This document shows, piece after piece, positions 1 through 10,124 of a stretch of DNA of 64,000 bases; positions within the stretch are counted from its first letter, which is position 1, and each line of letters starts with the position of its first letter. The translations under genes and the position numbers were made by a program. The stretch comes from Bifiguratus adelaidae (lineage: Eukaryota > Mucoromycota > Endogonomycetes > Endogonales). Location of the stretch: the NCBI GenBank assembly GCA_002261195.1, contig MVBO01000003.1, forward strand, positions 216,143-280,142, read 5' to 3'. The notes below the pieces were generated by a model. That model was not told the DNA's origin, did no database searches, and saw only the letters and a program-made list of their open reading frames with translations.

Positions 1-971
1 ATCGTCAATCATAGACTCAACACCGAATTTGAAGCTCAATATACCCTGATTGACGAGCTTGGATCTGGGGGTTTTGGCTTCGTCATGTCGGCTCGACGAC
101 ATTGCGACCAGCGCGAAGTTGCCGTCAAGTTCATCATCAAAAGCAAGGTCACAGCCACCGGCTGGCAGAATGACCCTCAGCTCGGAATGATACCTGTCGA
201 AATTTTCATCTTGCGCAACGTTCGGCACGAGAACATCATAAGCTACATTGACACCTTTCAAGATACGAAATATTTTTATCTGGTGATGGAGCTGCATGGA
301 TCACCATGGCAATCCAAGACCAACAGTTACTCCGACAACTCCTTATCAAAAGACACATGTTCTCCACGACCGGGCGCTATGACGCGAAGGACCTCATGTG
401 ATCTTTTCGAGTGTATAGAGGAGCACACACGGTTTCCCGAAGACACGGCCCGAACCATATTCCTTCAAATTGTCGCGTGCATATACTATCTCGATCAAAT
501 TGGCATTTCCCACCGCGACATCAAGGATGAGAATATCGTGATTGATCAGAATTACCATGTAAGTGTCCAAATATTTTCGCACTATCGTTCTTGTGACCAA
601 ATAGCATGACTGATCAATTGGTTTAGGTAAAACTCATCGACTTTGGATCTGCTGTTTTTCTACGGCCTGGAAGGGGAAAATACCATACCAAATTCCACGG
701 AACTGCATCTTTTGCTTCACCGGAAATCCTGATGGGCGAAGCATATCGCGCCGAACCAGCTGACATCTGGTCATTAGGTGTGCTCTTATACACCATGCTT
801 TACGGGGACGTTCCTTTCAACGATAGCATGCATGTTATCACCCAACAGTATACCACCCCAAAGATAGAATCAAGTAAAGAGTGCACACATCTTCTCGACT
901 GGATGCTCGCCAAACATCCCGATCAGCGTGCAACGATTCACGATGTCATGAATCATCCATGGTTGAACTAA
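1..971 (+). CDS. PAS-kinase-type Ser/Thr protein kinase, 3' part
   Basis: Two exons, 1-558 and 627-971; the gene enters from the left, so start and N-terminal region are missing. The frame gives a complete kinase domain: glycine loop GSGGFGFV (window codons 21-28), catalytic Lys in VAVKF, HRDIKDEN loop, IDFGSA for the DFG motif and SPE for APE. The segment around MELHG and DLFECIE, the IDFGSAVFL string and the GxYHTKFHGTASF activation segment are typical of PAS kinase (PASK, yeast PSK1/PSK2), which senses metabolic state and phosphorylates sugar-storage and translation targets. An insertion of about 27 Ser/Thr-rich residues separates MELHG from DLFECIE. The intron (gtaagt...tttag) falls just before VKLIDFG. 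The PAS domain itself would lie outside the window, so the subfamily call rests on the kinase domain alone. Confidence 0.85.
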
Positions 972-2266
972 AGTGACACCATGTGGTATTATGTGTATAT
1001 CTTGTACAGGTCGCCCTCCCTCTCCGCCTGTAAATACTCACTCCTAATCTTCCGAAGAAATGTGAAGAGCACTGCCTAATCTTGGCCATATGACGGTCAT
1101 ACGACCCATCACCAAAAAATTCTGCAATTGTGCTGAACCCGTGGAGGCCCATCTAGGCGCTTTCCCCAACACACTCGACACGTGTTTGACGATATAATCA
1201 TTTCACCAAAATGAGGCTTTGAGCATAGCCAAAGCAATGGCAACTGTCGCTCGAATCGTCAGCATAACCTTTGATGCCACATTTGTTGATCCTCGTGACA
1301 CCCCTTAAAGTATCCAAAGAACAGGTTCTCTCTCATCCTGCCCCTGAACCTACCGAAATCGTGCTATCGATTTAACGCTAACAGAAATACAGGTATACTG
1401 TCGTCTCTCCACGGTGTTATAGTCTCTGAGCCGTCAAATGAATTTCATCCGCGCTTTTTGCGAGGATAAAACCCTTATCGTGATCTCCACTGCACCGATC
1501 CCCGCCGTAGCTCAAGGAGGTACCACTAAGATCATTGCACAGCCAGCCATGCCTTGTACTTGGACTCGCCAGGGTCTGGTCTGGTTCGTGCACGATGACG
1601 ATGGTCGACCTCCCGAGAATGCCTTGGTAAACGCTTAAGGAAAGCATTCCCCGATCGGTTACTTAAACAGGGTGATCCATCCAGCTTGTCGTACAGTGGG
1701 ACTCCATATCGCATCTGGATCTGTCAAACCACAAAATCGTCGGTTTTTCAATACGGGGCTGCAAGGGGTTCAGGAAACGTGAATTCGTTTAATGACTGAG
1801 GAGATTGCAAGGGGCAACATCAGAAAACTTGTTGATTCCTCAACACTACCCCGCTTCAATGTGCATATTGATGGATTTTAATGCATTATCACTTTGACAA
1901 TACGATTTCTACTACTCGATCGCGTCCATGTGAGCAGATCGACATTCTACCAGTTTCGATACAAACTTCCCCTGATGAACAGGGAAGTAATCCCAAAGCA
2001 TTGTGATGCAATACTTGTAAATGAGGATAGTGCTAGGCGATTTTGCGCATGTTGGCTGCTCTTGCTGTCGTCCGTTTTGTATCGTGCCTTGAGCGAAATG
2101 AACGCGTCACGTGACCATTTCTTTGTGACACCGCGAGCGGATAACTTTGACCGCTTTGACCGACAGCGAGGAGACCAGGCGCTGGAATGCGGCTTGGCAG
2201 GCTGATTGCTTCTCTATAAGTCGACGATCTTAGTAGTAAATCAGGCCAAAGATCACTTTACGCATC
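972..2266. other. Intergenic stretch, no gene recognised
   Basis: About 1.3 kb between the kinase stop and the next supported start. Short open frames on both strands (for example 1438-1638 and 1894-2205) show no recognisable family and no plausible splice continuation. Near the right end there is a TCACGTGA E-box palindrome at 2107-2114 and a TATAAG at about 2214, 50 bp before the next ATG; both could belong to that gene's promoter. Confidence 0.5.
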
Positions 2267-3072
2267 ATGTCGGTTGCAAGCTTTCCCATAGTTTCCCGGC
2301 GCACAGCCTCCGCCGTGATCGTCATTCGCAATTATGCTTCCTACCCTCTCCTCGCCGAATGGGTAGGTTGAACAACCTGTTTTCTGGATCAAAAGTGCTA
2401 AAGTTGCCTCTGCTGGCTTGAAACAGATGACTGAGGACATCTTCCATCAACGAGTTGATGTGCTTCGGTTACTGGTGAAGACTGGCTTTCCAAACAACCA
2501 TTATGATTATTTCCTCTTCCTCTTTTGCTTCCTCATCATCATTGTAGCGGCCATATGGGCTCTGGGTATGCGTAGTCAAGTGAACTCATATCCTCTGCTG
2601 CTGTTATTCGTGCCCGTGTTAATCTTGACTGGGATTGCTTTTAGGAGACGACGCATACAAATACGTTACTTGGAGGTAAGTCATTCGCATGCCGTGAGCC
2701 TTGATGCCAACGCCTGAATAGTTTCTTGAAAAGCTGAAAGCTCTTCTTATCGACTTTAACAAGACAGACCATCGTCGTCACTCGCTTCGATGGATTGTTC
2801 GCAATACTCGATCCCTCGAAGACTACGCCGAGGAATACCCCAATGCTCGTCCTGTGCTCATTATCGAAATACGACACAATATTCCTCAAGACAATGTTGA
2901 CGAGGAGCAGTTACCGGTCTATTATGCCCAAGATCCTAATGGCATCACGTTACCTAAATATGCTGAAGTTATCGAGATGGAGTCTAGCCCTGGTGGGTCT
3001 TCCTCGCAATCTCAAACCCAAATCCAGAATACCACTTCAAGAGAAGTTGGCGAAATTTCTGCCTCATCATAA
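2267..3072 (+). CDS. Conserved-looking two-helix membrane protein of unknown function
   Basis: Three exons (2267-2362, 2427-2675, 2722-3072) give 231 residues with phase-0 junctions at gtaggt/acag and gtaagt/atag. Two hydrophobic segments, about residues 49-68 and 73-92, are separated by a short polar hairpin and followed by an Arg-rich stop-transfer stretch (RRRRIQIR). The rest is a soluble, acidic tail of about 130 residues ending in Ser/Gln/Thr-rich sequence. The shape suggests a hairpin in an internal membrane with a cytosolic tail. I do not recognise the family. Exon 1 could be untranslated, in which case the first methionine would be at 2427, because the 32 residues it adds have no clear counterpart. 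Confidence 0.65.
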
Positions 3073-3406
3073 CCACATGTAGATTATACCAACGCTATCG
3101 TTTCTGTATACCGCAATTCGCAATTATTTCCTGTACCTGTCCAGTCTGCGCTTCATCTATCTGCCACGGGTGGTGTGCCTTAAATATCCTTGGCCCTTTG
3201 AATCCTTCCTGTAGCCATTGAAGGTATTTCTTCAATCTCTATCATCAACCATCGAGGCGTCCTCCGACTGTCCACCTATCGAGCGCAGTGATCAGAAGCA
3301 AGCGTCCAAATTTGGTAATCTCGTCACACCCAGCGACGTCATTGGTCGGCTGTCGCTCGCTTGCTTTCTTGGCTTCGTTGCGTTCTATTGCAGTAGTTTA
3401 ACCGTC
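3073..3406. other. Intergenic, promoter side of the BAR-protein gene
   Basis: No coding frame is supported here. It holds the 3' end of the membrane-protein gene and the promoter of the BAR-domain gene, both on the plus strand. No clear TATA box or repeat was seen. Confidence 0.5.
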
Positions 3407-4484
3407 ATGAGTTGGTATGTAGTTGGATGCAAGGAATCATGTCTCATGGCCACTTTACAGGTCTGGATTCAAGAAGAATCTCAATCGGGCGGGTACCACC
3501 GTAAGTCAAACTGATCCAGGGCTCAATCGTCCTTAATGTTTCCTTGTGAGCGTAGCTTATGCAAAAAGCGGGTGCTGTTGACAAAACGGTTGATAGAGAC
3601 TTTGATGATGAGGTACAAAAGTTCAAAACGCAAGTATCAAGAGACGTCGTGCTATTGCTCTCTAACTTTTTCGGCACCCTTAGATTGGAGGCTAAAGCCG
3701 AGGCCTTGACGAGGGAAGCCAAGGGCTTTTTGGACGCTTTAAGAGGTAGTTTGTCTCATTTGCATTTGAGAAATATGCTGAAATGTCTTCTAAGCCATGT
3801 CCACTTCGCAAAAAAGGATTGCGGAAACCATAGCTAATTTCCGAGATGAGAGTCACTCGGAAATGAATGCTATTGGTCAGCAGTACAAGACAGTAGTAGA
3901 ACAGCTTGACGAACAATCACGAGGGGAATTGGTGGGTGCGGCCAAAGATTAGTACTGAAAGAGATTAACATCTGTTTCAGGACTCGGCATTTCGAACCAC
4001 CGTTTTGGAGCCTCTCAGCCGTTTCTGTGCGTACTTTCCCGATATCAATGCTGCTATTTCAAGGAGAAACAAGAAGCTCCTGGATTACGATGCCATTCGT
4101 AGCAAAGTCCGCAAACTTGTAGACAAGCCTAGTGAGGATACCTCCAAACTCCCACTTGTAAGCTATAGCTGAGTCGAACGGCAATCTGCAGATCTCTGCT
4201 CACCGTTTCCATAGGCTGAACGCGAGGCGAACCAAGCGCACGAAATCTATGAACGCTACAACACCCTGCTTATCAACGAAATCCCCATCATTGTCGACAT
4301 GCGAATTCCTTACGTGGACCCTTCATTTGAAGCACTCGTCAAGTCTCAATATCAATTCGTTCGGGAAAGCAATGACGCTTTTGAAAGCTTGCGTTCCGGA
4401 TTTCCTGCCACGGAAAATACTGCTGATGGAAGGGTCGAAGGGGTCTTACAACAGATGCGAGAACTCTCTATTTGTGGCATGTAG
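3407..4484 (+). CDS. RVS161: BAR-domain amphiphysin-like protein (Rvs161/hob3)
   Basis: Seven exons (3407-3414, 3461-3500, 3556-3629, 3684-3745, 3795-3931, 3981-4157, 4215-4484) encode 255 residues, close to yeast Rvs161 (265). Family signatures are continuous across junctions: MSWSGFKKNLNRAG at the N-terminus, EAKGFLDALR, a PDINAAI segment, KVRKLVDKPSEDTSKLP and PYVDPSFEALVK. The whole protein is one BAR domain with no SH3, as in Rvs161 and hob3. The family forms heterodimers with Rvs167 that bind and bend membrane at endocytic necks and organise cortical actin. Exon 1 is only 8 nt. The third intron (3630-3683) must be GC-AG, donor gcaagt, because only that junction restores the conserved FKTLEAKAEAL alignment; it is 54 nt and stop-free, so retention would insert 18 residues. 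Confidence 0.93.
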
Positions 4485-4752
4485 ACGTTCATAGTTTGGG
4501 TGTATATACTGTAGGGTAAATAATAGCGCAGTCTGGACCGTAGCAATGCATAGAAAAGCTTGTTGCAATACATTGATGCCAAATTCTGGGTCATGATATG
4601 TCATTCACAAAAGATATTCCAAACCGCCAACGTGCCATTATCCATCAAGCGCGCCGTCCATAGCAAGTAGAGCTCAAACCTTCGGTATAACTCTGACCCG
4701 TACACTTGTCTATTCCATCATGAGTTGCTACACTCGCCGACTTCGTAACAGC

Positions 4753-6128
4753 TCACCTCACAACATCTTCACACGATTTCCACTGCCGATAGAGTTCTTT
4801 CCAGAACTCTGCGCAACAAGTCGAAGGGACCCGATCAATCCGCTTAACCGTCCATCCAGCATGTCGAAGCTGCCGCAAGACATCATCTACACTCGCAAAC
4901 AAGAGATTCGATCGACATGCCAACATCAACGTCCCTAAACGAAAGGCGTGATGGGTGTAGAGCACGATTTCAGGTGTATTCGCATAAGGTGTCACGATTT
5001 GTGTATACATGCGTGCGGCTTGAGGAACCATGATGTCGCGTAGGTCCCGCAAGAGGGCTTCAGGTCTAGCGAGAGGCCACGACGGCACATAATTGAGGCT
5101 AGTTCCGGCAAATAGATGTGTATAGGACAACGGACACACTGGACATGAGCGACAAAACACACTAACATCGGTATAGCCTTTGATGAGGTGCGAATGAGGC
5201 GTGAAAGCTCTTTTGGAGAGTTCATTCTCGGAGACTTGAACTTGAACCATTGATCAATCCGTGTCTAATTTCAAATTAGACGTACTTACTCATGCCTTCG
5301 TGCACGCAATACCAAGAAATGAACAGACCGGTATTGCGAGCACCCTTTTCCGACTCGGTTTGCTCAGCGTGAATTGCATCTGCAGTCATACTCCGCCAAG
5401 CCACACTCGTGTCCAAAATAGTCGTGTTTGGACCAAGCCCGAGCCGTTTGGCCAAGACTTTGCTCACCCATGATTGCTCCATTGTGCGTCAGTGTCTTCC
5501 AAGGCAAAGTAAACCTACCTGTTGCTTCGCCACGTCTTTGATGGTGAATTGGTTATTCAATGGAAGATAGGGATGCAAAATTGACCGACATTCATCGAGC
5601 AACGTCAGATATACGTCGGCTGAAAGTATACAATCGTAAGCACGACTCCTTCGCAAAGACTATTATCCTACCTCCGCACGGCCAGCTCTTCTTACAAATG
5701 TCTTGATCATTTCGGAAGAGGCCCTCAAAGAATGTAGCAACAACGCAAGAACAAATGTCCCAAACAGAGGGACGCAAATGTATGAATTCGTTCCAGTTAC
5801 CGAGTTGTAATAATGGGAAGGGCAATTCGACCTCGTCAGCGACATAGTACCGGATGAATTCACGAGCACTCAGCTTGTGGGATTGTGCAATTCGGCGCGC
5901 CATCCTTGAGCTGGGTTGCTTGGAGCTCAGATAATAGGTGAGCGAACGGTTGGCGTGTATTGGCCTGACGTAAGACGACAGTATCGCAAGACACCATGTC
6001 ACTATCAGTATACAAAGCCAAGGATGAGCGGCGTAAAGAAAGGATGCATCATCCCACAGCTCCGAAATCAAGTCGCGAGTGCCATTCCAAACTCGATGCT
6101 CCATCTCTAGCAGAGCGTTAGGGAACAA
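4753..6128 (-). CDS. Unrecognised membrane protein, about 410 residues
   Basis: Four exons on the minus strand (5672-6128, 5519-5619, 5290-5476, 4753-5240) give 410 residues. Junctions are gtagga/ttcag, gtaggt/ggag and gtaagt/caag; the last acceptor could shift by six bases. There is one strong hydrophobic segment near residues 36-56 (HPWLCILIVTWCLAILSSYV). Downstream it looks soluble with many aromatic and cysteine residues, including a CRSCPVC pair and a C-terminal TCCAEFW...CEDVVR tail. The N-terminal anchor suggests membrane attachment, with the C-terminal part possibly metal-binding. I do not recognise a family. It is transcribed divergently from the reductase gene, with only 128 bp between the start codons. 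Confidence 0.7.
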
Positions 6129-6256
6129 TGGGGCAAAACCCGGCTCTGGGCTGCATTATTAGCCAATCAATTTAGAAAGCGGTCACAGTCGTGTTCATTT
6201 CTCACCTTTCAAATCACAAATTTCACACCCCTTCACTCTCTTGTTGGCGACGAACC

Positions 6257-7586
6257 ATGGCGTTCGTAATCCTTGGCGCCGGGAGTATTGGGTGTCACAT
6301 TGGTGTAAGTCATTTTGACAATCTGTCGTTGATGCAGCGTGATTTTGCCCCAGCTAAACCTTCATACGAAACAGGGTGCCTTAGCTCACCATCCAGACTA
6401 TGCCGCCGAGACGTGGTTAGTCGGCCGGCCTCGCTTACGAGACGCCATAGCAATCTCTGGACTGACGCTAACACATTTTCGTCAAGAACCCTATACCATC
6501 CCTGCGGCCGAACTTCACTACGAGGTCGATTTAGCTCACGTTAAGCAGGTCGCCGGCCATTGCGCTTATCTTATCATCACGCTCAAGGGACCACAGATGG
6601 AAGAGGCGTTGGTGGATCTAGACAAGAGCGGTCTAGTAGATCGCGACACGGTGGTAAGTTTAGAAACCAAGGAATTGCGACACTATTGGCTAAGCAGTCG
6701 CAGCTCGTTTCATTCCAAAATGGGGCGCGCAATCCTGCATTGCTGCGAGCCGTATTTCCCGATAATGTCGTCTTGGGGGGCATGGTACCCTACAACATTG
6801 CGAGTGTACCTGGCGAAGGCGTACATTTTCGACAAGGCAACCCTGGGAGGATGATGATCGAAAAGCACGCCCAGAGTGGACCTCTTGTCAAGGCTATGCA
6901 AAATTCAGGCTTATCGATTGAAGAGGCGGATGACATTGAAGGCGTCATGTATGGCAAACTTTCCTCAAATCTCAATAATGTAAGTCTTGGGGATGTTTCG
7001 AGGTGACTGTGTCAGACCGTCGTTTGACTGACCGCAACATTAGGCCATCAATGCTCTCTCCAACCTTCCGCTCTTGCAAGAGTTTTCAACTTACGGATAC
7101 CGCTCTTTATGGGCCCGGTGTATTCAAGAGAGTCTGGACGTGTACGCTAATCACTCACCGCCCATCACCATTGTTTCAGCGCCGGCTTTACCATTCCCTC
7201 ACTGGTTGTTTTGCAAGATATTGGGCATGCCGGATATGCTCGCTCGATACTTCTTTGGCAAGATTGGTGGTATTCATGAGGGTGCGAGCAGTAGTATGCG
7301 AGACGATCTTCAGCGGTCCCAAAAGACGGAGATCGACGATTTAAATGGGTGGATCGTCAAATTGGCTGTAGGAGGGGATGTCATGGTGGATGCTGAGGAT
7401 GTGGATAGGTCTAAGCAAGGCTTCGAGCCGAGGTGCAAATATGTACATGGGATCTATCACTTGGTCAAGGAGGTAGAACGACGGCAAGCTTTACGCGGTG
7501 AATGGGCCGGATGGATGCCATCTCTGAGTAGTGAAGCCATCGTAGAGTATGTCGAGAAAGGAGATGTGGAAGCATACCCATTTTAA
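6257..7586 (+). CDS. Ketopantoate reductase family (ApbA/PanE) oxidoreductase
   Basis: Four exons (6257-6304, 6375-6653, 6704-6979, 7044-7586) give 381 residues, the length of fungal family members. The N-terminal Rossmann motif GAGSIGCHIGGAL is split by intron 1. The middle carries the family's SFQNGARN turn and the GKLSSNLNNAINAL helix, whose Lys and Asn are the catalytic and substrate-binding positions of 2-dehydropantoate 2-reductase. In that enzyme NADPH reduces ketopantoate to pantoate for coenzyme A synthesis. The C-terminal helical domain follows. The family also contains enzymes of unknown substrate, and I cannot tell from sequence alone whether this copy makes pantoate. It converges on the CSL gene with 68 bp between stop codons. 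Confidence 0.85.
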
Positions 7587-7654
7587 TACAGCGCATGTAC
7601 AGTTGATTGATTGATATCATGCCAAGAAATAAAAAGTACAGAATATTTGGCGGG

Positions 7655-9961
7655 TTATACTAGGCTCCAGCCTTCACCGTCCACACAACACCGTACACTC
7701 TTGCCGGAAAAGAAAACGACACCATCGTTTCGGACAAAGAGAATGGGTAACTCGAGTGTTCGGACCGACACGGGATCCGGACCCAATTGTTGAATTGCCA
7801 TACTTCGCGCATTAGGTAGATCCAACGTCAGCACAACATCTTTGGTAGCTGGAGTATCGGTTTCGGGAAGCGTTCGCCGTCTACCTCGCTTCTTTTCAGA
7901 GTTGCCAGAAGGAAGGACGGATAGTACTTTGTAGGGAAGCGGTCCACTCTTGCCGAGCCAGATTTCCATTACCGGTGTGGTGCGGTCATCCTCAGACCAG
8001 AAGTTGGCAACGGTGAGATCGAGCGATTGGAAAGCGGATTTGTAGTCAGCCTTTGAGACAATAGGATACGCGGTACCGTTCATGACACCTTTCGGCGTCA
8101 GCTGGTCGGTTTCAGAATTCGGGGTAGGTAGGGAAGGAGACGTGTGGGAATATCCAGCGTCTCTTGGTGACATTGGCGGGAGCGGACCTGCGGCCGTGAA
8201 GTAGTGTTGTCGCCCTTGCTGGTCCGTAGGTATGTCATTACAGAGTTGTGCTTGGGACGGCGTTGAGCGTGATCGCGGTCTCGCCTTGATGCGCCTGTCT
8301 AGGGATATCGGATCTTCCGTGATGTTGTCCGCTAAAGATACAGATACAATGTGGCCATCTGAGGTGTAACTGTACTGAAATCGAGCGATGCCAACAATTG
8401 TCCAGCAAAGGTAGTCGTCGACCGATTCCATGTAGTCACCAAGGGGCACTGATGCATTACCTTGCGAATCTCCCGAGGACGAGAAGGCTGTCGAAGCGAT
8501 TGGTCGTTGACTTTGTCGCGACCCAGCAGCCAAATTAGAAGAGGACACAAGCTTCGCAGGCTGATAGCCAACGAGTGTTGAGATACCACTAGCCAGTGAG
8601 CCTGCATTCTGGCCAGATTGTGAACCAGCAAAGCGTTGCTGCGGCACTTGGTACCGCGAATTGCCTTCTCCTTCCGCAAAGCAAGCGGCTGAAAGATACC
8701 AGCCTGGATAAGAATCCTCCGTGACTTTCTCCAAAGCAACTTTTTGCATCTGGCTCACTGGGCCAGCAGCATCCTTTACAATAAAACCTTTCTCTACCTT
8801 TCGAATGATGAGCGGATCCGAACGTGCACCGGATTCTGTATCAACCAACTGTAAGGTAGTGCCGTAGGTGATGGGGGATTGTGCGGTGGTAATTGAATGC
8901 GGGGATGAGGGATGTTCGCCTGAGCCTGAACCTGAGGGACGAACAACCTCAATTGAAAAGGCAGTCCAGGTCGAATTGGAGGCGCCCAACCGAGCCGAGC
9001 CATGTTTGTCTTTATCCAACGCACCTAGATACTTTGTGCGCACTGTCTGTGAGTTGATACGGTTGAATAGTGCAATTGTCGCGCCAGCTAAAATACACGA
9101 TGATTGATTACGGGCTTTGGCGGTCTTTTTGGATGGTTTGGAGATGATGGAGATGGGAGAGGATTCAAATTCGGGTAATAGATGGCCGTCAGAAATGACT
9201 CTGAGTTGTAGACGAAATGACTTTGCTTTCTCTGTACCAGCCACATGTAGATACTTAAAACTGCCCTTACCGTCTTCATCGAGCATAGTACGTTGCTCCA
9301 AGGGCTTATCGGATGGCGACTGTAATGATGTAGATGATGAATTCGAGTTTCGATTACACACAATGGACATGGATAAGGTTGGCCTTGTATCGGATGTGAG
9401 TAGGTCGGAGGAGTGGAGGTGTACGACGGGAGGTGGACATAGAAAGCGTTTCTCGGAGCCATATGACTTCTGCGCCACACAGGCGTGCAAACATGTCACC
9501 GTATTGACATGCGCCCGAATAGAGTTTGGCGTGGACGTGAGCGACAATTTCGGTTGCTTGGCCACCTTGACCATGTCCTCGCTCTTGCGTTTGTGCGTCA
9601 CTTCATCATGATGCGAACTGTTACTCGAACTACGTGATAAGGGTGATGAAGCCAAGATGGAAGCAATCGATACCTCTGCCGGTGTCATGGAGGTGATATG
9701 ACTAGGCGGCAGAGGTGACCCAATAGAGGACGAGGACGACGAGGCCAATAATGAAGCAATAGTCATGGAAGAATGATGAGGCTGGTCCTCTTCATCATCG
9801 CTCTCAGCCGGCGGTAAGGCCACATCCACGGGCATCACCTTGATCGCCTCCGCATCATGTATAGCTCGTAATAACTGTTCCATCCCAGAACCAATGTATT
9901 CAAATTTTCTCGAGTGATGTCCTTCAAGCGCATGCTGTGAAGTAATGATGCCAGGATCCAT
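7655..9961 (-). CDS. CSL family transcription factor (RBP-J/Su(H)/LAG-1 type)
   Basis: A single exon of 768 codons on the minus strand. After a Ser-rich, disordered N-terminal region of about 165 residues comes the CSL Rel-homology start: the QKSYGSEKRFLCPPP signature. It is followed by the linker SKPSKKTAKARNQSSC and the beta-trefoil opening AGATIALFNRINSQTVRTKYL, both diagnostic of CSL proteins. A C-terminal beta-sandwich with ELPILFVRNDGVVF matches the family's last domain. The Rel-type N-terminal domain reads DNA (consensus GTGGGAA in animals). Fungi lack Notch; fission-yeast members Cbf11 and Cbf12 regulate adhesion, lipid genes and cell-cycle events. The protein is longer than animal CSL because of the N-terminal extension and low-complexity insertions in the trefoil and before the C-terminal domain. 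Confidence 0.92.
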   Translation of the reverse strand: MDPGIITSQHALEGHHSRKFEYIGSGMEQLLRAIHDAEAIKVMPVDVALPPAESDDEEDQPHHSSMTIASLLASSSSSSIGSPLPPSHITSMTPAEVSIASILASSPLSRSSSNSSHHDEVTHKRKSEDMVKVAKQPKLSLTSTPNSIRAHVNTVTCLHACVAQKSYGSEKRFLCPPPVVHLHSSDLLTSDTRPTLSMSIVCNRNSNSSSTSLQSPSDKPLEQRTMLDEDGKGSFKYLHVAGTEKAKSFRLQLRVISDGHLLPEFESSPISIISKPSKKTAKARNQSSCILAGATIALFNRINSQTVRTKYLGALDKDKHGSARLGASNSTWTAFSIEVVRPSGSGSGEHPSSPHSITTAQSPITYGTTLQLVDTESGARSDPLIIRKVEKGFIVKDAAGPVSQMQKVALEKVTEDSYPGWYLSAACFAEGEGNSRYQVPQQRFAGSQSGQNAGSLASGISTLVGYQPAKLVSSSNLAAGSRQSQRPIASTAFSSSGDSQGNASVPLGDYMESVDDYLCWTIVGIARFQYSYTSDGHIVSVSLADNITEDPISLDRRIKARPRSRSTPSQAQLCNDIPTDQQGRQHYFTAAGPLPPMSPRDAGYSHTSPSLPTPNSETDQLTPKGVMNGTAYPIVSKADYKSAFQSLDLTVANFWSEDDRTTPVMEIWLGKSGPLPYKVLSVLPSGNSEKKRGRRRTLPETDTPATKDVVLTLDLPNARSMAIQQLGPDPVSVRTLELPILFVRNDGVVFFSGKSVRCCVDGEGWSLV

Positions 9962-10124
9962 GGCAGGAGAGCAAAAGAGATCAATCTATGCGCAACATGA
10001 AGAGTGGGAAACTATGCCGTGGGAGATCTTGTGCTGCCTTTTGACAATGCTGATGATCGATTCTTATTGGACGATAAGCGAGATGGCGAATGTCCATTTA
10101 TGGTTTATCTCGGGGCGTGAGAAA

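Noticed and set aside
1438-1638. Overlapping 60-76-codon frames on both strands in the first intergenic region
   Set aside because: Random-length frames with no motif or splice continuation.
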